Assembly (NCBI RefSeq): GCF_004114535.1
Contig: NZ_LBJC01000031.1
Location: 79,851-143,850 of the forward strand
Direction: 5' to 3'
DNA: 64,000 nucleotides
Source: Bradyrhizobium nanningense
GTDB lineage: Bacteria > Pseudomonadota > Alphaproteobacteria > Rhizobiales > Xanthobacteraceae
Shown here: piece by piece, positions 41,501-51,195 of the stretch
How the letters are laid out: each line of letters opens with the position of its first letter
How positions within the stretch are numbered: the first letter of the stretch is position 1
Position numbers and translations under genes: made by a program
Notes under the pieces: generated by a model
What the model was told of the DNA's origin: nothing
What the model saw: the letters and a program-made list of their open reading frames with translations, nothing else
Databases searched by the model: none

Positions 41501-43258
41501 CTACCCCTCGAACGCGTCGATCGAGGCCTTGCTCCCGCGCGACACCAGCGTCTCATCCGCCGCCTGTAGTTTCTCACCCTTGTCGCGAAAGCGGTTGGTG
41601 ATGGGATAGCGGCGGTCGCGGCCGAAATTTCTCGGCGTGACCTTCACGCCGGGCGCGGCCTGGCGGCGCTTGTATTCGGCGACGTTGAGCAGATGATCGA
41701 TGCGGGTGACGGTCTCGCGATCGAAACCGGCGGCAATGATCTGATCCAGCGGCTCTTCGCGTTCGACAAGGCGCTCCAGAATGGCATCGAGCACCTCGTA
41801 AGGCGGCAGCGAATCCTCGTCACGCTGGTTCTCGCGCAGCTCCGCGGTCGGCGGCCGCGTGATGATGTCGGGCGGGATCACCTCTCCGGCAGGTCCGAGC
41901 GCGCCGTCCGCCTTCCAGGAATTGCGCAAGCTCGCCAGGCGAAACACCTGCGTCTTGTAGATATCTTTGATCGGATTGAAGCCGCCGTTCATGTCGCCAT
42001 AGAGCGTGGCGTAGCCGACCGACATCTCGGACTTGTTGCCTGTCGTCACCACCATCAGGCCGGTCTTGTTGGAGATCGCCATCAAGAGCGTGCCGCGGGT
42101 GCGGGCCTGCAGATTCTCCTCGGTGACATCGGGCGGCAGATTCTTGAACAGGCCCGAGAGGATGGTCTCGAACCCGCTGACGGCTTCCGCGATCGGCAGG
42201 ACCTCGTAGCGGATGCCGAAATGGCCGGCGAGTTCGCCGGCGTCCGCGATCGAGTGTGCCGCCGTGTAGCGATACGGCAGCATCACGCCATGCACCTGAT
42301 CGGCACCGAGGGCATCGACCGCAATGGCCGCGCACAGCGCTGAATCGATGCCGCCGGAGATGCCGAGCAGCACACCGGGAAAACCGTTCTTGCCGACATA
42401 GTCACGCAGGCCCAGCACGCATGCAGCGTAATCGGCCTTGTCGCCCTCGGGCAGCGTCGCGGTCGGCCCCGCGCAGCGCCAATCGTCACCGTTTCGCGTG
42501 AAGCGCAGCGTGGTGACGCTTTCCTCGAACGCCGGCAATTGCGCCGCGAGTGAGAGATCGCCGTTGAGTACGAAGGACGCGCCGTCGAACACCAGCTCGT
42601 CCTGGCCGCCGACCTGGTTGAGATAAACCAGCGGCAGCCCGCTCTCGGTGACGCGCGCGACCGCGACCGACAGGCGCACGTCGTTCTTGTCGCGGGCGTA
42701 AGGCGAGCCGTTGGGGACCAGGATGATCTCGGCGCCGGTCTCGGCCAGCGTCTCGACCACGTTCTCGTAGTCCTCGGACTCTTCCAGCCAGATGTCCTCG
42801 CAGATCGGCACGCCGATGCGCACGCCGCGCACAGTCACGGGACCCGCAGCAGGGCCACACGCGAACAGCCGCTTCTCGTCGAACACGCCGTAGTTCGGGA
42901 GATTGCACTTGAAGCGAAGTGCGGCGATGCGGCCGCCGTCGAGCAGCGCGCAGGCATTGTAGAGCTTGCCCTCCTCCACCCAGGGCGTGCCAACCAGCAT
43001 GGCAGGCCCGCCATCGGCAGTCTCGCGCGCCAGAGCTTCGATCGCGGCGCGGCAGGCGGCCTGGAAAGACGGCTTCTGCACCAGATCTTCCGGCGGATAG
43101 CCGGCGATGAACAATTCCGGAAACAGCACGAGATCGGCGCCGTCGGCGATCGCCTGCCCACGCGCAGCCCGCGCCTTGGCGGCGTTGCCCTCGATGTCGC
43201 CCATGGTCGGATTGAGCTGGGCGAGCGTGACCGCGAATGCGTTGAGACGTTCGGTCAT
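41501..43258 (-). CDS. nadE: Glutamine-dependent NAD+ synthetase
   Basis: 585 residues. The N-terminal nitrilase-like domain (about 1-265) supplies ammonia from glutamine, with the expected Glu-Lys-Cys elements FPELFI, KCNLPNY and VPICEDIW. The C-terminal synthetase domain has the ATP motif SGGIDS in LLGISGGIDSALCA. It makes NAD+ from deamido-NAD+. It is the last gene in a unit with DAHP synthase and dgkA (24 bases after dgkA). Confidence 0.93.
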   Translation of the reverse strand: MTERLNAFAVTLAQLNPTMGDIEGNAAKARAARGQAIADGADLVLFPELFIAGYPPEDLVQKPSFQAACRAAIEALARETADGGPAMLVGTPWVEEGKLYNACALLDGGRIAALRFKCNLPNYGVFDEKRLFACGPAAGPVTVRGVRIGVPICEDIWLEESEDYENVVETLAETGAEIILVPNGSPYARDKNDVRLSVAVARVTESGLPLVYLNQVGGQDELVFDGASFVLNGDLSLAAQLPAFEESVTTLRFTRNGDDWRCAGPTATLPEGDKADYAACVLGLRDYVGKNGFPGVLLGISGGIDSALCAAIAVDALGADQVHGVMLPYRYTAAHSIADAGELAGHFGIRYEVLPIAEAVSGFETILSGLFKNLPPDVTEENLQARTRGTLLMAISNKTGLMVVTTGNKSEMSVGYATLYGDMNGGFNPIKDIYKTQVFRLASLRNSWKADGALGPAGEVIPPDIITRPPTAELRENQRDEDSLPPYEVLDAILERLVEREEPLDQIIAAGFDRETVTRIDHLLNVAEYKRRQAAPGVKVTPRNFGRDRRYPITNRFRDKGEKLQAADETLVSRGSKASIDAFEG

Positions 43259-43282
43259 GGCCGCTTTGTCCGATCCTGTTGG

Positions 43283-43636
43283 CTAGAGGAACCCCAACCG
43301 CTCGACGACGGCAAAGATCCAGAACGCACCAGCCATCAGCAGCGCCACGCCGACCGCGGCCGAGCCCATGTCCTTGACCCGGCCGATCTGCTTGTCGTGG
43401 TCCATGGTCAGGCGGTCGGCGAGCTTTTCGATCGCGGTGTTGAGCAGCTCGACGACCAGCACGAAGGCGACGGCACAAACCAGCTCGACGGCCCGCATCG
43501 CAGTCGCGCCGATCAACCAGGCGAGCGGCACCGACAGCAGGAGCGCAAAGATCTCCTCGCGGACGGCCTGCTCCGATCCAATCGCATAGGCCAGACCGTT
43601 ACGGGAATTGATCGTGGCCTTCCAGATCCGCAGCAA
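43283..43636 (-). CDS. dgkA: Diacylglycerol kinase
   Basis: 117 residues, three membrane helices. The family signature EL-x-NTAIEKL-x-D appears as VELLNTAIEKLADRL, with the catalytic Glu nearby. It recycles diacylglycerol to phosphatidic acid in the inner membrane. The start is TTG (MLRIWKATINSRNG), four bases after the DAHP synthase stop, so it depends on readthrough from that gene; no ATG fits better. Confidence 0.9.
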   Translation of the reverse strand: MLRIWKATINSRNGLAYAIGSEQAVREEIFALLLSVPLAWLIGATAMRAVELVCAVAFVLVVELLNTAIEKLADRLTMDHDKQIGRVKDMGSAAVGVALLMAGAFWIFAVVERLGFL

Positions 43637-43640
43637 GGTT

Positions 43641-45029
43641 TTAGAGCCCCGCTGCGACCGGCATCGGCTGGGCCTTGCCGGCGCGCTCCTGCTTGAGCAG
43701 TTCTGCGACCAGGAAAGCCATGTCGATGGATTGCTCGGCGTTGAGGCGGGGATCGCAGACCGTGTGATAGCGGTCGTTGAGATCCTCGTCGGTGATCGCG
43801 CGGGCGCCGCCGAGGCATTCGGTGACGTCCTGGCCCGTCATTTCCAGATGCACGCCGCCGGCATGGGTGCCTTCGGCGGCATGGATCGCGAAGAACGACT
43901 TCACTTCGGACAGGATACGGTCGAAGGGCCGCGTCTTGTAGCCCGACGTCGAGGTGATCGTGTTGCCGTGCATGGGATCGCAGGACCAGACCACCGCCCG
44001 GCCCTCGCGCTTCACGGCGCGGATCATGTTCGGCAGATGCTCGCCGACCTTGTCGGAGCCGAAGCGGCCGATCAGCGTCAACCGGCCCGGCTCGTTGTCG
44101 GGGTTGAGCACGTCGATCAGCTTCAACAGCTCGTCGGGCTTCAGCGACGGGCCGCACTTCAGCCCGATCGGATTCTTGATGCCGCGGAAATATTCGATAT
44201 GGCCGTGATCGAGCTGGCGGGTGCGGTCGCCGATCCAGATCATGTGGCCGCTCGTCGCGTACCAGTCCCCGGTGGTGGAATCGACGCGGGTCAGGGCCTG
44301 CTCGTAGCCGAGCAGCAGCGCCTCGTGGCTGGTGTAGAAATCGGTGGCGCGCAGCTCGGGATGGGCCTCGAGATCGAGGCCGCAGGCGCGCATGAAATTG
44401 AGCGCGTCGGAGATGCGGTCGGCCAATTCCTTGTAGCGGCGCGACTGCGGGCTATCCTTGAGGAAGCCGAGCATCCACTGGTGCACGCTGCCGAGATTGG
44501 CGTAGCCGCCGGTCGCGAACGCACGGAGCAGGTTCAGCGTCGCGGCCGATTGGCGATAGGCCATCAGCTGGCGCTGCGGATCGGGGACGCGCGCTTCCTT
44601 GGTGAAGGCGATGTCGTTGACAATGTCGCCGCGATAGCTCGGCAGCTCGACGCCATCAACCTTCTCGGTCGGCGACGACCGCGGCTTGGCGAACTGCCCG
44701 GCGATGCGGCCGACCTTCACCACAGGCACCGCGCCGGCATAGGTCAGCACCACCGCCATCTGCAGCAGCACGCGGAAGAAATCGCGGATGTTGTTGGCGC
44801 CGTGCTCGGCAAAGCTCTCGGCGCAGTCGCCGCCCTGGAGCAGGAAGGCCTCGCCGGCGGCAACGCGCCCCAGCGCCTTCTTCAGATTGCGCGCCTCGCC
44901 CGCGAACACCAGCGGCGGAAAAGTCGCAAGCTGCGCCTCGACGTCGGCCAGGGCCTTGGCGTCGGGATAGTCCGGCACCTGTAGCACCGGCTTGCTGCGC
45001 CAGGACTCGGGCGTCCACCGCTCGGACAT
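43641..45029 (-). CDS. Class II 3-deoxy-7-phosphoheptulonate (DAHP) synthase
   Basis: 462 residues, the length and sequence of the plant-type (class II) enzyme: LQGGDCAESFAEH near the N-terminus carries the metal-binding Cys, with WSCDPMHGNTI and GVHLEMTGQDVTECLGG further on. It joins phosphoenolpyruvate and erythrose 4-phosphate in the first step of the shikimate pathway. The start MSERWTPESW has GGAGAG six bases upstream; an earlier frame extension was rejected. First gene of the unit with dgkA and nadE. Confidence 0.92.
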   Translation of the reverse strand: MSERWTPESWRSKPVLQVPDYPDAKALADVEAQLATFPPLVFAGEARNLKKALGRVAAGEAFLLQGGDCAESFAEHGANNIRDFFRVLLQMAVVLTYAGAVPVVKVGRIAGQFAKPRSSPTEKVDGVELPSYRGDIVNDIAFTKEARVPDPQRQLMAYRQSAATLNLLRAFATGGYANLGSVHQWMLGFLKDSPQSRRYKELADRISDALNFMRACGLDLEAHPELRATDFYTSHEALLLGYEQALTRVDSTTGDWYATSGHMIWIGDRTRQLDHGHIEYFRGIKNPIGLKCGPSLKPDELLKLIDVLNPDNEPGRLTLIGRFGSDKVGEHLPNMIRAVKREGRAVVWSCDPMHGNTITSTSGYKTRPFDRILSEVKSFFAIHAAEGTHAGGVHLEMTGQDVTECLGGARAITDEDLNDRYHTVCDPRLNAEQSIDMAFLVAELLKQERAGKAQPMPVAAGL

Positions 45030-45210
45030 CGCAATCTCTCCGTGAAGCAAAAAGCACAACCTGATCTAGGGGTTGCGAGGGCCGCCTTATACACAGGCTC
45101 GCTCCGCCCCGCCAGTTGTAAATCCGTTTTGCATCGCAAACCCTTGCGGGGAAAGCCAAATTCGCATTTGCTGGGAAAGCTAGAGGAAACTGGCAGGATA
45201 CCTTCTGCCC

Positions 45211-46107
45211 ATGGACGCAGCTTTGGACGACGTTTTCATCGACGAGATCAGCTTCCCGGCGACCGACGGGTATGGGCTCACCGGCACCCTGTTCCTGCCG
45301 CGGGGCGCCAAGCGCCATGCCGTGCTGATCAACTCGGCGACCGCCGTGCCGCGGAAAATCTATCGCGGCTTTGCCTCCTATCTCGCCCATCGCGGCTGCG
45401 CGGTGCTCACTTACGACTACCGCGGCATCGGCGATTCCCGGCTGCCGGCGATGGTCGGCTACAACCGGCCGAAATCGCTGGTCGGCTTCAAGGCCTCGAT
45501 GTCGGACTGGGCCGCGCTCGACGTCACCGCCGCGGTGCGCTGGATGCGCGAGCGGTACAATACGCTGCCGCTCGCCTATATCGGTCATTCCTTCGGCGGT
45601 CAGGCGCTCGGGCTGATCGCGAACAATACCGACATCTCACGCGCGACCTTCGTGGCCTCGCAGGCCGCGACCTGGCGGCTGATGACCTCACCCGAGAAGT
45701 ACCGCGTCTTCGCCTTCATGAATTTTGTCGGCGTGCCCCTCACCCACGCGCTCGGCTATGCGCCGGGCTGGGCCGGAATCGGCGAGGATTTGCCCAAGGG
45801 CGTCTTCCTGCAATGGGCCGAGTGGGTCTCGAGCCCCCGCTATCTCTTCGATTCCAAGCTGCCGGCGCTGGAGAACTTTGCAAAGTTCAGGGGCGAGCTG
45901 CGCGCGCTGTGCTTTTCCGACGATCCCTGGGCGACACGGCCGGCGGTCGAGTTGCTGGCGAGCGGCTTCACTACGATCAAGCCGGAGGTGTTGACCGTGA
46001 AGCCCTCCGAGGTCGGCGCCAAGGAAATAGGCCATTTCGGCTTCTTCCGCCTCGAACACCGCGACACGCTGTGGCGCGGCGTCGCGGAATGGGTCCAGGG
46101 GGAGTGA
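45211..46107 (+). CDS. Alpha/beta hydrolase
   Basis: 298 residues. The nucleophile elbow is G-H-S-F-G in LAYIGHSFGGQALGL, so the Ser at about residue 129 is catalytic; a Asp in CFSDDPWATR and His in KEIGHFGFFR complete the triad. The sequence resembles the serine aminopeptidase S33/YheT-like group. No signal peptide. Substrate unknown; divergent from the DAHP synthase unit. Confidence 0.8.
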   Translation: MDAALDDVFIDEISFPATDGYGLTGTLFLPRGAKRHAVLINSATAVPRKIYRGFASYLAHRGCAVLTYDYRGIGDSRLPAMVGYNRPKSLVGFKASMSDWAALDVTAAVRWMRERYNTLPLAYIGHSFGGQALGLIANNTDISRATFVASQAATWRLMTSPEKYRVFAFMNFVGVPLTHALGYAPGWAGIGEDLPKGVFLQWAEWVSSPRYLFDSKLPALENFAKFRGELRALCFSDDPWATRPAVELLASGFTTIKPEVLTVKPSEVGAKEIGHFGFFRLEHRDTLWRGVAEWVQGE

Positions 46108-46447
46108 GACACGCCTTCGCGTCCTCGCGGCTTTTCTCGCCCAAGCTTTTTGGCAATGAGGGTTGTCCCACCCCTGGCATGTTTTGCCCGTCGGGCAACG
46201 CAAGGACTTGTAGATCGTGCCCGGCAGCGGCTCGGGTTTCCACGCAGACGCTGAAAGGCGTGCGACTCCCGCGCAGCCGCCTTTGCCGACGCGCAAGCGG
46301 CCAAGCAGGAGGTCGCGGGCCGCCGGCGTAGGCATGAATCAGGACGTGTACTCATAAATGTCGGCTCGCCACCGTAAAGCGGAAGTCACCACCTTGAGCG
46401 TGATCTACTGCTCGTGACCCAAGGCGGACGTCGGAGGGAATGCGGCC
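46108..46447. other. Intergenic region, no gene
   Basis: 340 bases. It holds a seven-base palindromic arm pair TTGCCCG-T-CGGGCAA at 46184-46198, a motif that can be a terminator stem or a short dispersed element. Base composition is lower in GC than around it. No supportable gene on either strand. Confidence 0.5.
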
Positions 46448-47080
46448 TCAATGAGGTTGCTTGGCCGGCCAAGGCACAAGCCCTTCGGCCGTCAGAGCAG
46501 CAGCAACGGCAGGGCGAGATCCTACTCGCTGGCGATGCGCAAGTACCGAGCTGTACGGCGACAGATCGAAATCCACCCAGCTTGCCCAGTTCGATATGAC
46601 GAAGAAGTGCGCATCTGCCACCGAATAGTCACCTCCCATCAGATATTCGTTCAATGAAAGATGACCATCGAGATAGGTGAAGCGCGCTCTGAGACGCGCG
46701 CGAAATACAGCTCTGCCTTGCTCGGGCACGCCCTCATAGAACAGCGGCGAGAAGCCACCCTTGTGCATCTCGCTTGCGAAGAAATTGAGCCACGCTTGAA
46801 GTTTCACGCGCTCGATCGTGCCGTTTGGCGGAGCAAGCTTCTTTCCGGGAACGAGATCGGCCACGTATTGAACAATCGCAGCTCCTTCCGTGAGCAACGT
46901 CCCATCGTCAAGCAAGAGAGCGGGTACGTAGCCTAGAGGGTTCACGGTCCTGTAATCGCCACCTCCCGAGATGGCCTTGGTGTGCTCGTCGATCCTGATG
47001 GGCTCGAAGGGGACTGCCGCTTCGTGAAGAACGATGTGCGGCAGTAGGGAGGACGAGCCGGGAGCGAAAAACAACTTCAT
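46448..47080 (-). CDS. Glutathione S-transferase family protein
   Basis: 210 residues. The N-terminal thioredoxin-like domain starts MKLFFAPGSSSLLPHIVLHE, with the catalytic Ser/Cys site at SSS (positions 9-11) and the cis-Pro in GYVPALLLDDG and LTEGAAIVQYVADL for glutathione binding; the all-helical C-terminal domain follows from about 90. It fits the bacterial beta-like class. Acceptor unknown. The codon use looks less GC-rich than the flanking genes, which may mean later acquisition. Confidence 0.85.
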   Translation of the reverse strand: MKLFFAPGSSSLLPHIVLHEAAVPFEPIRIDEHTKAISGGGDYRTVNPLGYVPALLLDDGTLLTEGAAIVQYVADLVPGKKLAPPNGTIERVKLQAWLNFFASEMHKGGFSPLFYEGVPEQGRAVFRARLRARFTYLDGHLSLNEYLMGGDYSVADAHFFVISNWASWVDFDLSPYSSVLAHRQRVGSRPAVAAALTAEGLVPWPAKQPH

Positions 47081-47321
47081 GAGACTGCTACCAGCGCAAG
47101 CAGGGACAGATCGAACGACATCGTACTACGTTTCGACCATAGAAATGACGTTTGAAATGGCCCTGCGGGGCCATGTCGCTGGCTAACGGGGTTGGGTTAC
47201 CGCTTAGCAGGAGTGCACACCCCATCAATCGCGGCGCTGCAGTGGCATACAAGGACCTCGATCGCCGGGCACGCTTACTCTTACCTTCGTCCTCAAATCG
47301 GGTACACTCGCCAAACCAAGG

Positions 47322-49100
47322 ATGCGGGACGGCATGGACACCCCATCGACCATGAGGCGTTTGGCCGCGATCCTGGCAGCCGATGTTGCCGGGTACAGCC
47401 GCCTAATGTCGGCCGATGAGGAAGGCACGTTGAGGACTTTAGAGTCCTGCCGTCGTGCAATATCTGAGCTGGTATCTGAACATGCTGGACGGATTTTCGG
47501 CGGCGCCGGCGACAGCGTGATTGCGGAGTTCAGCAGTTCCGTCCAGGCAGTTCGCGCCGCAGTGGCAATTCAGCGCGCTCTTAGCCGCCACAACGCCGAC
47601 CTTCCCGATGACAAGAAGATGGAGTTTCGCATTGGGGTCAATGTTGGTGACCTAATAGTTGAAGGCGATAATTTGTTCGGCGACGGAGTAAATATTGCCG
47701 CCCGATTAGAAGGAGTTGCCGATCCTGGTGGCATCTGCATTTCGGACGTGGTGCGCGATCAGATCGAGGGCAAGCTCAATTTTCCACTCATGTCACTCGG
47801 AAAACGATCGTTAAAGAACATTAGTCGGCCGGTTTCGGTGTACGCCGTGGATTGGCGGCTTCAGCATCCGGCAGCTACCGGCGTGTTGGGCGGTGACCTC
47901 TCGCTGCCGGATAAGCCCTCCATCGCGGTGCTCCCGTTCTCAAACATGAGTGGAGATCCCGAGCAGGAATATTTTGCGGACGGCATCACGGAGGACATTA
48001 TTACCGCCCTGTCGCACCACCGATGGTTCTTCGTCATCGCTCGAAACTCAACGTTCGTCTACAAAGCTCGAGCCGTCGACGTGAAGCAGGTCGCTCGCGA
48101 GCTTGGCGTACGGTACATCCTCGAAGGAAGCGTACGAAGAGCCGGTCAGCGCGTGCGGATTACGGGCCAGCTGATCGAGGCGGAAACCGGAAACCATCTA
48201 TGGGCCGAGCGGTTCGATCGCGACATGGCCGACATATTTGCTATCCAGGACGAGATCACCCAGAGCGTGGTCGGCGCGATCGAGCCCGAGATGTTGCTGA
48301 TCGAAGGCAGACGAGCCTTTCGCAAGCCCGTCACCAATCTTGATGCATTCGACTGCTGCATGCGGGCCATGGGGCATTTTTCGCAAATAACTCCGGCGAA
48401 CCAGGACCAGGCAGTCGTTTTGTTGCGACAGGCGATCAGCCTTGATCCGGCTCTCGCCCAGGCACACATGGCACTGGCGCGCACGCTGAACAGCCGGATT
48501 TGGCACGGCTGGACCAGGGATATCGCAAACGAGGCATCTGAGGCTCATGCGGCTGCGGCGCGCTCGGTTGCGCTTGATGACCGCGATCCTTACTGCCACT
48601 ATGCGTTGTGCTGGACGAGTTTGGTAATGCGAATGCACGCACAAGCGCTTGCGGAGGCGCAGCGTTCGATCGACCTCAACCCGAACTTTGCACTCGGCTT
48701 TTTGAGTCTCGGTTTAGTTCGGGTCTATATCGGGCACTTCAGGGAAGCGCTCGACGCTCTGCTACGCTGTCTCCGGCTGAACCCGAACGATCCCCAGGCG
48801 GGTGCCTTTTTCAGCTTCGTCGGACTAGCACACTATCATCAGGAGAACTATGAGGAGGCTGGCCATTATGGTCAGCTTGCGATCCGCACGCGCCCCCATT
48901 ATCTCGGTCTCAGAATTCTGCTGGCGAGCCTGGGCCAACTTGGACGAATTGAGGAAGCTCGGCCGTTACTGCATGATTTGATCGCCCGGCCGGCGGATCC
49001 GCAACAGCTGTTCGATGTCACTACCCCGTATCTCGAGACGAAATACCGGAAGCACCTCGCAGATGGGTTGCGTCGCGCAGGCGTGACGAGTCTGCAGTGA
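47322..49100 (+). CDS. Class III adenylate/guanylate cyclase with TolB-like and TPR-like regions
   Basis: 592 residues. The catalytic cyclase homology domain (about 15-190) has the two metal-binding Asp in ILAADVAGYSRLM and GGAGDSVIAEF, and FRIGVNVGDLIVEGDNLFGDGVNIAARL. Residues about 205-330 (SIAVLPFSNMSGDPEQEYFADGITEDI) form the TolB-like N-terminal domain typical of this protein type, and tetratricopeptide-like repeats fill the C-terminal half (e.g. LARTLNS, ALCWTSLVMR, FLSLGLVRVYIG). Such proteins are numerous in Bradyrhizobium; the signal is unknown. The start is the first ATG at 47322, with another at 47334. Confidence 0.85.
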   Translation: MRDGMDTPSTMRRLAAILAADVAGYSRLMSADEEGTLRTLESCRRAISELVSEHAGRIFGGAGDSVIAEFSSSVQAVRAAVAIQRALSRHNADLPDDKKMEFRIGVNVGDLIVEGDNLFGDGVNIAARLEGVADPGGICISDVVRDQIEGKLNFPLMSLGKRSLKNISRPVSVYAVDWRLQHPAATGVLGGDLSLPDKPSIAVLPFSNMSGDPEQEYFADGITEDIITALSHHRWFFVIARNSTFVYKARAVDVKQVARELGVRYILEGSVRRAGQRVRITGQLIEAETGNHLWAERFDRDMADIFAIQDEITQSVVGAIEPEMLLIEGRRAFRKPVTNLDAFDCCMRAMGHFSQITPANQDQAVVLLRQAISLDPALAQAHMALARTLNSRIWHGWTRDIANEASEAHAAAARSVALDDRDPYCHYALCWTSLVMRMHAQALAEAQRSIDLNPNFALGFLSLGLVRVYIGHFREALDALLRCLRLNPNDPQAGAFFSFVGLAHYHQENYEEAGHYGQLAIRTRPHYLGLRILLASLGQLGRIEEARPLLHDLIARPADPQQLFDVTTPYLETKYRKHLADGLRRAGVTSLQ

Positions 49101-49397
49101 CAGCTTCGTGGAATGGCGGCCCAGCTTCCATTGGCCCAACCGCAACGGTCCTGCCAGCGGAGAAGCGGTGCCTCAAAAGCGACCGGTTTTCAGCGCTCTC
49201 GGCAGGTCCCGTTATGGCCGTGACTGCCATTCGCCCGGATAGCCGCAATGTCGGCTTCCGGGCAGGTGAGCCGAACAGCATAGCGCTGCGCTGCCATGGG
49301 CGGCCGCATAGCGTTACCAAGGATTAATTTCTTCGACAGGAGACGGAAAGAATCGATCTTCCAAGATGGGCTTAGCTGAGGAGATCGAGTCATCGCC

Positions 49398-49928
49398 ATG
49401 CGCCACAGCTCAGTCCTGCACGCTGTTACCGCAGCCGGTCTGTTCCTGGGATCCAGCCTCATCTCAGGTGCATCCGCCGAGACCGCCGGCCACGCCTTGG
49501 CTATCTCCGTCGACGATTTCAAATATAGAGACACGTCGAACGAGCCCGCCGATCAGACGGCCGTTCATGAAAAGCGATTGCGGGCCTTCATGACCGCGCT
49601 GCGGGACGATGTCACGGCGGACCACCGTTTTGAGCTTGTGCCGTCCTCATGCTCTTCAAATTGTCCGACCGATGAACCGACGTTGCGCGATCGGCTGCGC
49701 GCGGCGTCACAGGACGGCGCGCGGATCCTGATCATCGGCGGCTTTCATAAGATGAGCACGCTGGTGCAGTTTGCGCAGATTGTTGCTATCGATACAGAAT
49801 CCCAGCGCATCGTGTTTAGGAAATACTTCCAGTTCCGCGGCGACAACGACGAGGCATGGCAGCGGGCGGAGCGCTTTATATCGGAGGAGGTCCGCGACCG
49901 GCTGCTTGAAAGCAGATCGCAGCAATAG
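49398..49928 (+). CDS. DUF2380 domain protein, exported
   Basis: 176 residues. A signal peptide (HAVTAAGLFLGSSLISGASA, cut near 28) precedes a domain that starts ALAISVDDFKYRDTSNEP and includes GARILIIGGFHKMSTLVQFAQIVAIDTES. The pattern fits DUF2380, found in alphaproteobacteria and often beside adenylate cyclase or TPR genes, as here. It resembles the TolB-like fold of curli/LPP20-type periplasmic proteins. No catalytic residues are evident. Confidence 0.72.
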   Translation: MRHSSVLHAVTAAGLFLGSSLISGASAETAGHALAISVDDFKYRDTSNEPADQTAVHEKRLRAFMTALRDDVTADHRFELVPSSCSSNCPTDEPTLRDRLRAASQDGARILIIGGFHKMSTLVQFAQIVAIDTESQRIVFRKYFQFRGDNDEAWQRAERFISEEVRDRLLESRSQQ

Positions 49929-50109
49929 ACTACGCGACGCATGTGCATGGCGCCGTCAGCCCGCTTATGGCCCCATAGCCGACCTCCTGCGGCGCTCGGG
50001 CCGACGTCTGCAACTGGGCCCATCTGCGACCTCGGAGGCCATCCGCTCCTCGGCTGATGCTGCCGGTAAGCCGGGCGTCAGGCGGACAGCCGATTAGCGA
50101 GGCCAGGCC

Positions 50110-50379
50110 CTAACGGATGATCGTCGTCAGCGACGAATAACGCTTATTCGGCTTGACCTCGCCGGCCGAGAACTGCGCGAACGCTTCGCTGACGCGGACC
50201 GCCGGCGGCGTGTCGGTCGCAAACCGAAACTCCTTCGGCCGCGGCGCATAGAAGCTGGCGCGGTAATAGGCGTCGTCGAAGCGCGCCTCGCCGACCCCGA
50301 ACAATGCGTCACAGACCAGCAGGAGCGCGTAGACTCCCGCGACTGCTGCGACGACCTCCCTGAGAACTGACATGCCCAT
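50110..50379 (-). CDS. Small membrane-anchored hypothetical protein
   Basis: 89 residues. One N-terminal membrane helix (REVVAAVAGVYALLLVCDALFG) followed by a periplasmic part with aromatic residues (DDAYYRASFYAPRPKEFRF). AGGGCAGGG before the ATG is a fair ribosome binding site; the second ATG at 50373 is also possible. Family not recognised; similar small proteins are frequent in this group of bacteria. Confidence 0.65.
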   Translation of the reverse strand: MGMSVLREVVAAVAGVYALLLVCDALFGVGEARFDDAYYRASFYAPRPKEFRFATDTPPAVRVSEAFAQFSAGEVKPNKRYSSLTTIIR

Positions 50380-50499
50380 AGCCCTGCCCTTTTGCAGGCA
50401 GGATGCAGATCGGTTCCAAAGGCCTGGTTTAAGGCGTCGGGCTTCTTGTCGGCAGGGTTTGCCGCCGCTGAACCGATTGCAGACAAGCTTATCGATCTC

Positions 50500-50535
50500 G
50501 AAAAAGAGCCCGCCGGATCGGACGATCAGGCGGGC
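50500..50535 (-). terminator. Strong intrinsic terminator after the UPF0114 gene
   Basis: On the minus strand GCCCGCC pairs with GGCGGGC, and an inner stem GATCG / CGATC fills the loop, so nearly all of the 28 bases pair. TCTTTTT follows at once. It lies 41 bases after the UPF0114 stop codon and should end the TerB-TerC transcript. Confidence 0.85.
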
Positions 50536-50576
50536 CCAGGATCGGCCGCTCGGGAGGTCTCAGGCGGCCAGGTTCG

Positions 50577-51161
50577 TCAGTCGTGGCCGGCCTCCGTTCG
50601 GTGGCCGCTCTCGCTGAGGCGGTCGACCCAGGCGATGCCGATCGCAGAGATGATGAAGGTCAGGTGGATCAGCACCTGCCACATCACGCCGGTCTCGGTG
50701 AAGTTGCTGCGCGTGGTGCCGAGATTGCCGGCTTCGATGAAGGTCCTGAGCAGCGAGATCGAGGAAATGCCGATGATCGCCATCGCGAGCTTGATCTTGA
50801 GCACGCTGGCATTGACGTGACTGAGCCATTCCGGCTCGTCGGGATGCCCGCTCAGGTTCAGGCGGGAGACGAAGGTCTCGTAGCCGCCGACGATCACCAT
50901 CACCAGCAGGTTCGAGATCATGACCACGTCGATCAGCCCGAGCACGACCAGCATGATCTGCTGCTCGCTGGCGTCGAACGAGTGCGCAACCAGGTGCCAG
51001 AGCTCCTTCAGGAACAGCAGCACATAGACGGCCTGCGCGACGATGAGGCCGATATAGAGCGGCAATTGCAGCCAGCGCGAGCCGAAGATCAGTTTCGGAA
51101 ACAGGCCGATCGGCGGCTGCGGCGCGGTCGGCGCCGAAGGTGCTGTGGATTCAGACGTCAT
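50577..51161 (-). CDS. UPF0114/TIGR00645 family membrane protein
   Basis: 194 residues with four predicted membrane segments (LPLYIGLIVAQAVYVLLFLKEL, IMLVVLGLIDVVMISNLLVMVIVGGYE, LAMAIIGISSISLLRTFIEA, IHLTFIISAIGIAWVDRL). The signature NLLVMVIVGGYETFVSRL is that of the YqhA/UPF0114 proteins, of unknown function. The N-terminus is Pro/Ser rich. It is the last gene of the TerB/TerC unit, 34 bases after TerC. Confidence 0.85.
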   Translation of the reverse strand: MTSESTAPSAPTAPQPPIGLFPKLIFGSRWLQLPLYIGLIVAQAVYVLLFLKELWHLVAHSFDASEQQIMLVVLGLIDVVMISNLLVMVIVGGYETFVSRLNLSGHPDEPEWLSHVNASVLKIKLAMAIIGISSISLLRTFIEAGNLGTTRSNFTETGVMWQVLIHLTFIISAIGIAWVDRLSESGHRTEAGHD

Positions 51162-51195
51162 TGATCACTCCGGATTGCAGACAGGCATGCGCGCG

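Noticed and set aside
47322..49100. Toxin or defence function for the cyclase-TPR protein
   Set aside because: The domain order is that of common Bradyrhizobium cyclase-TolB-TPR proteins, and there is no CBASS-type effector next to it.
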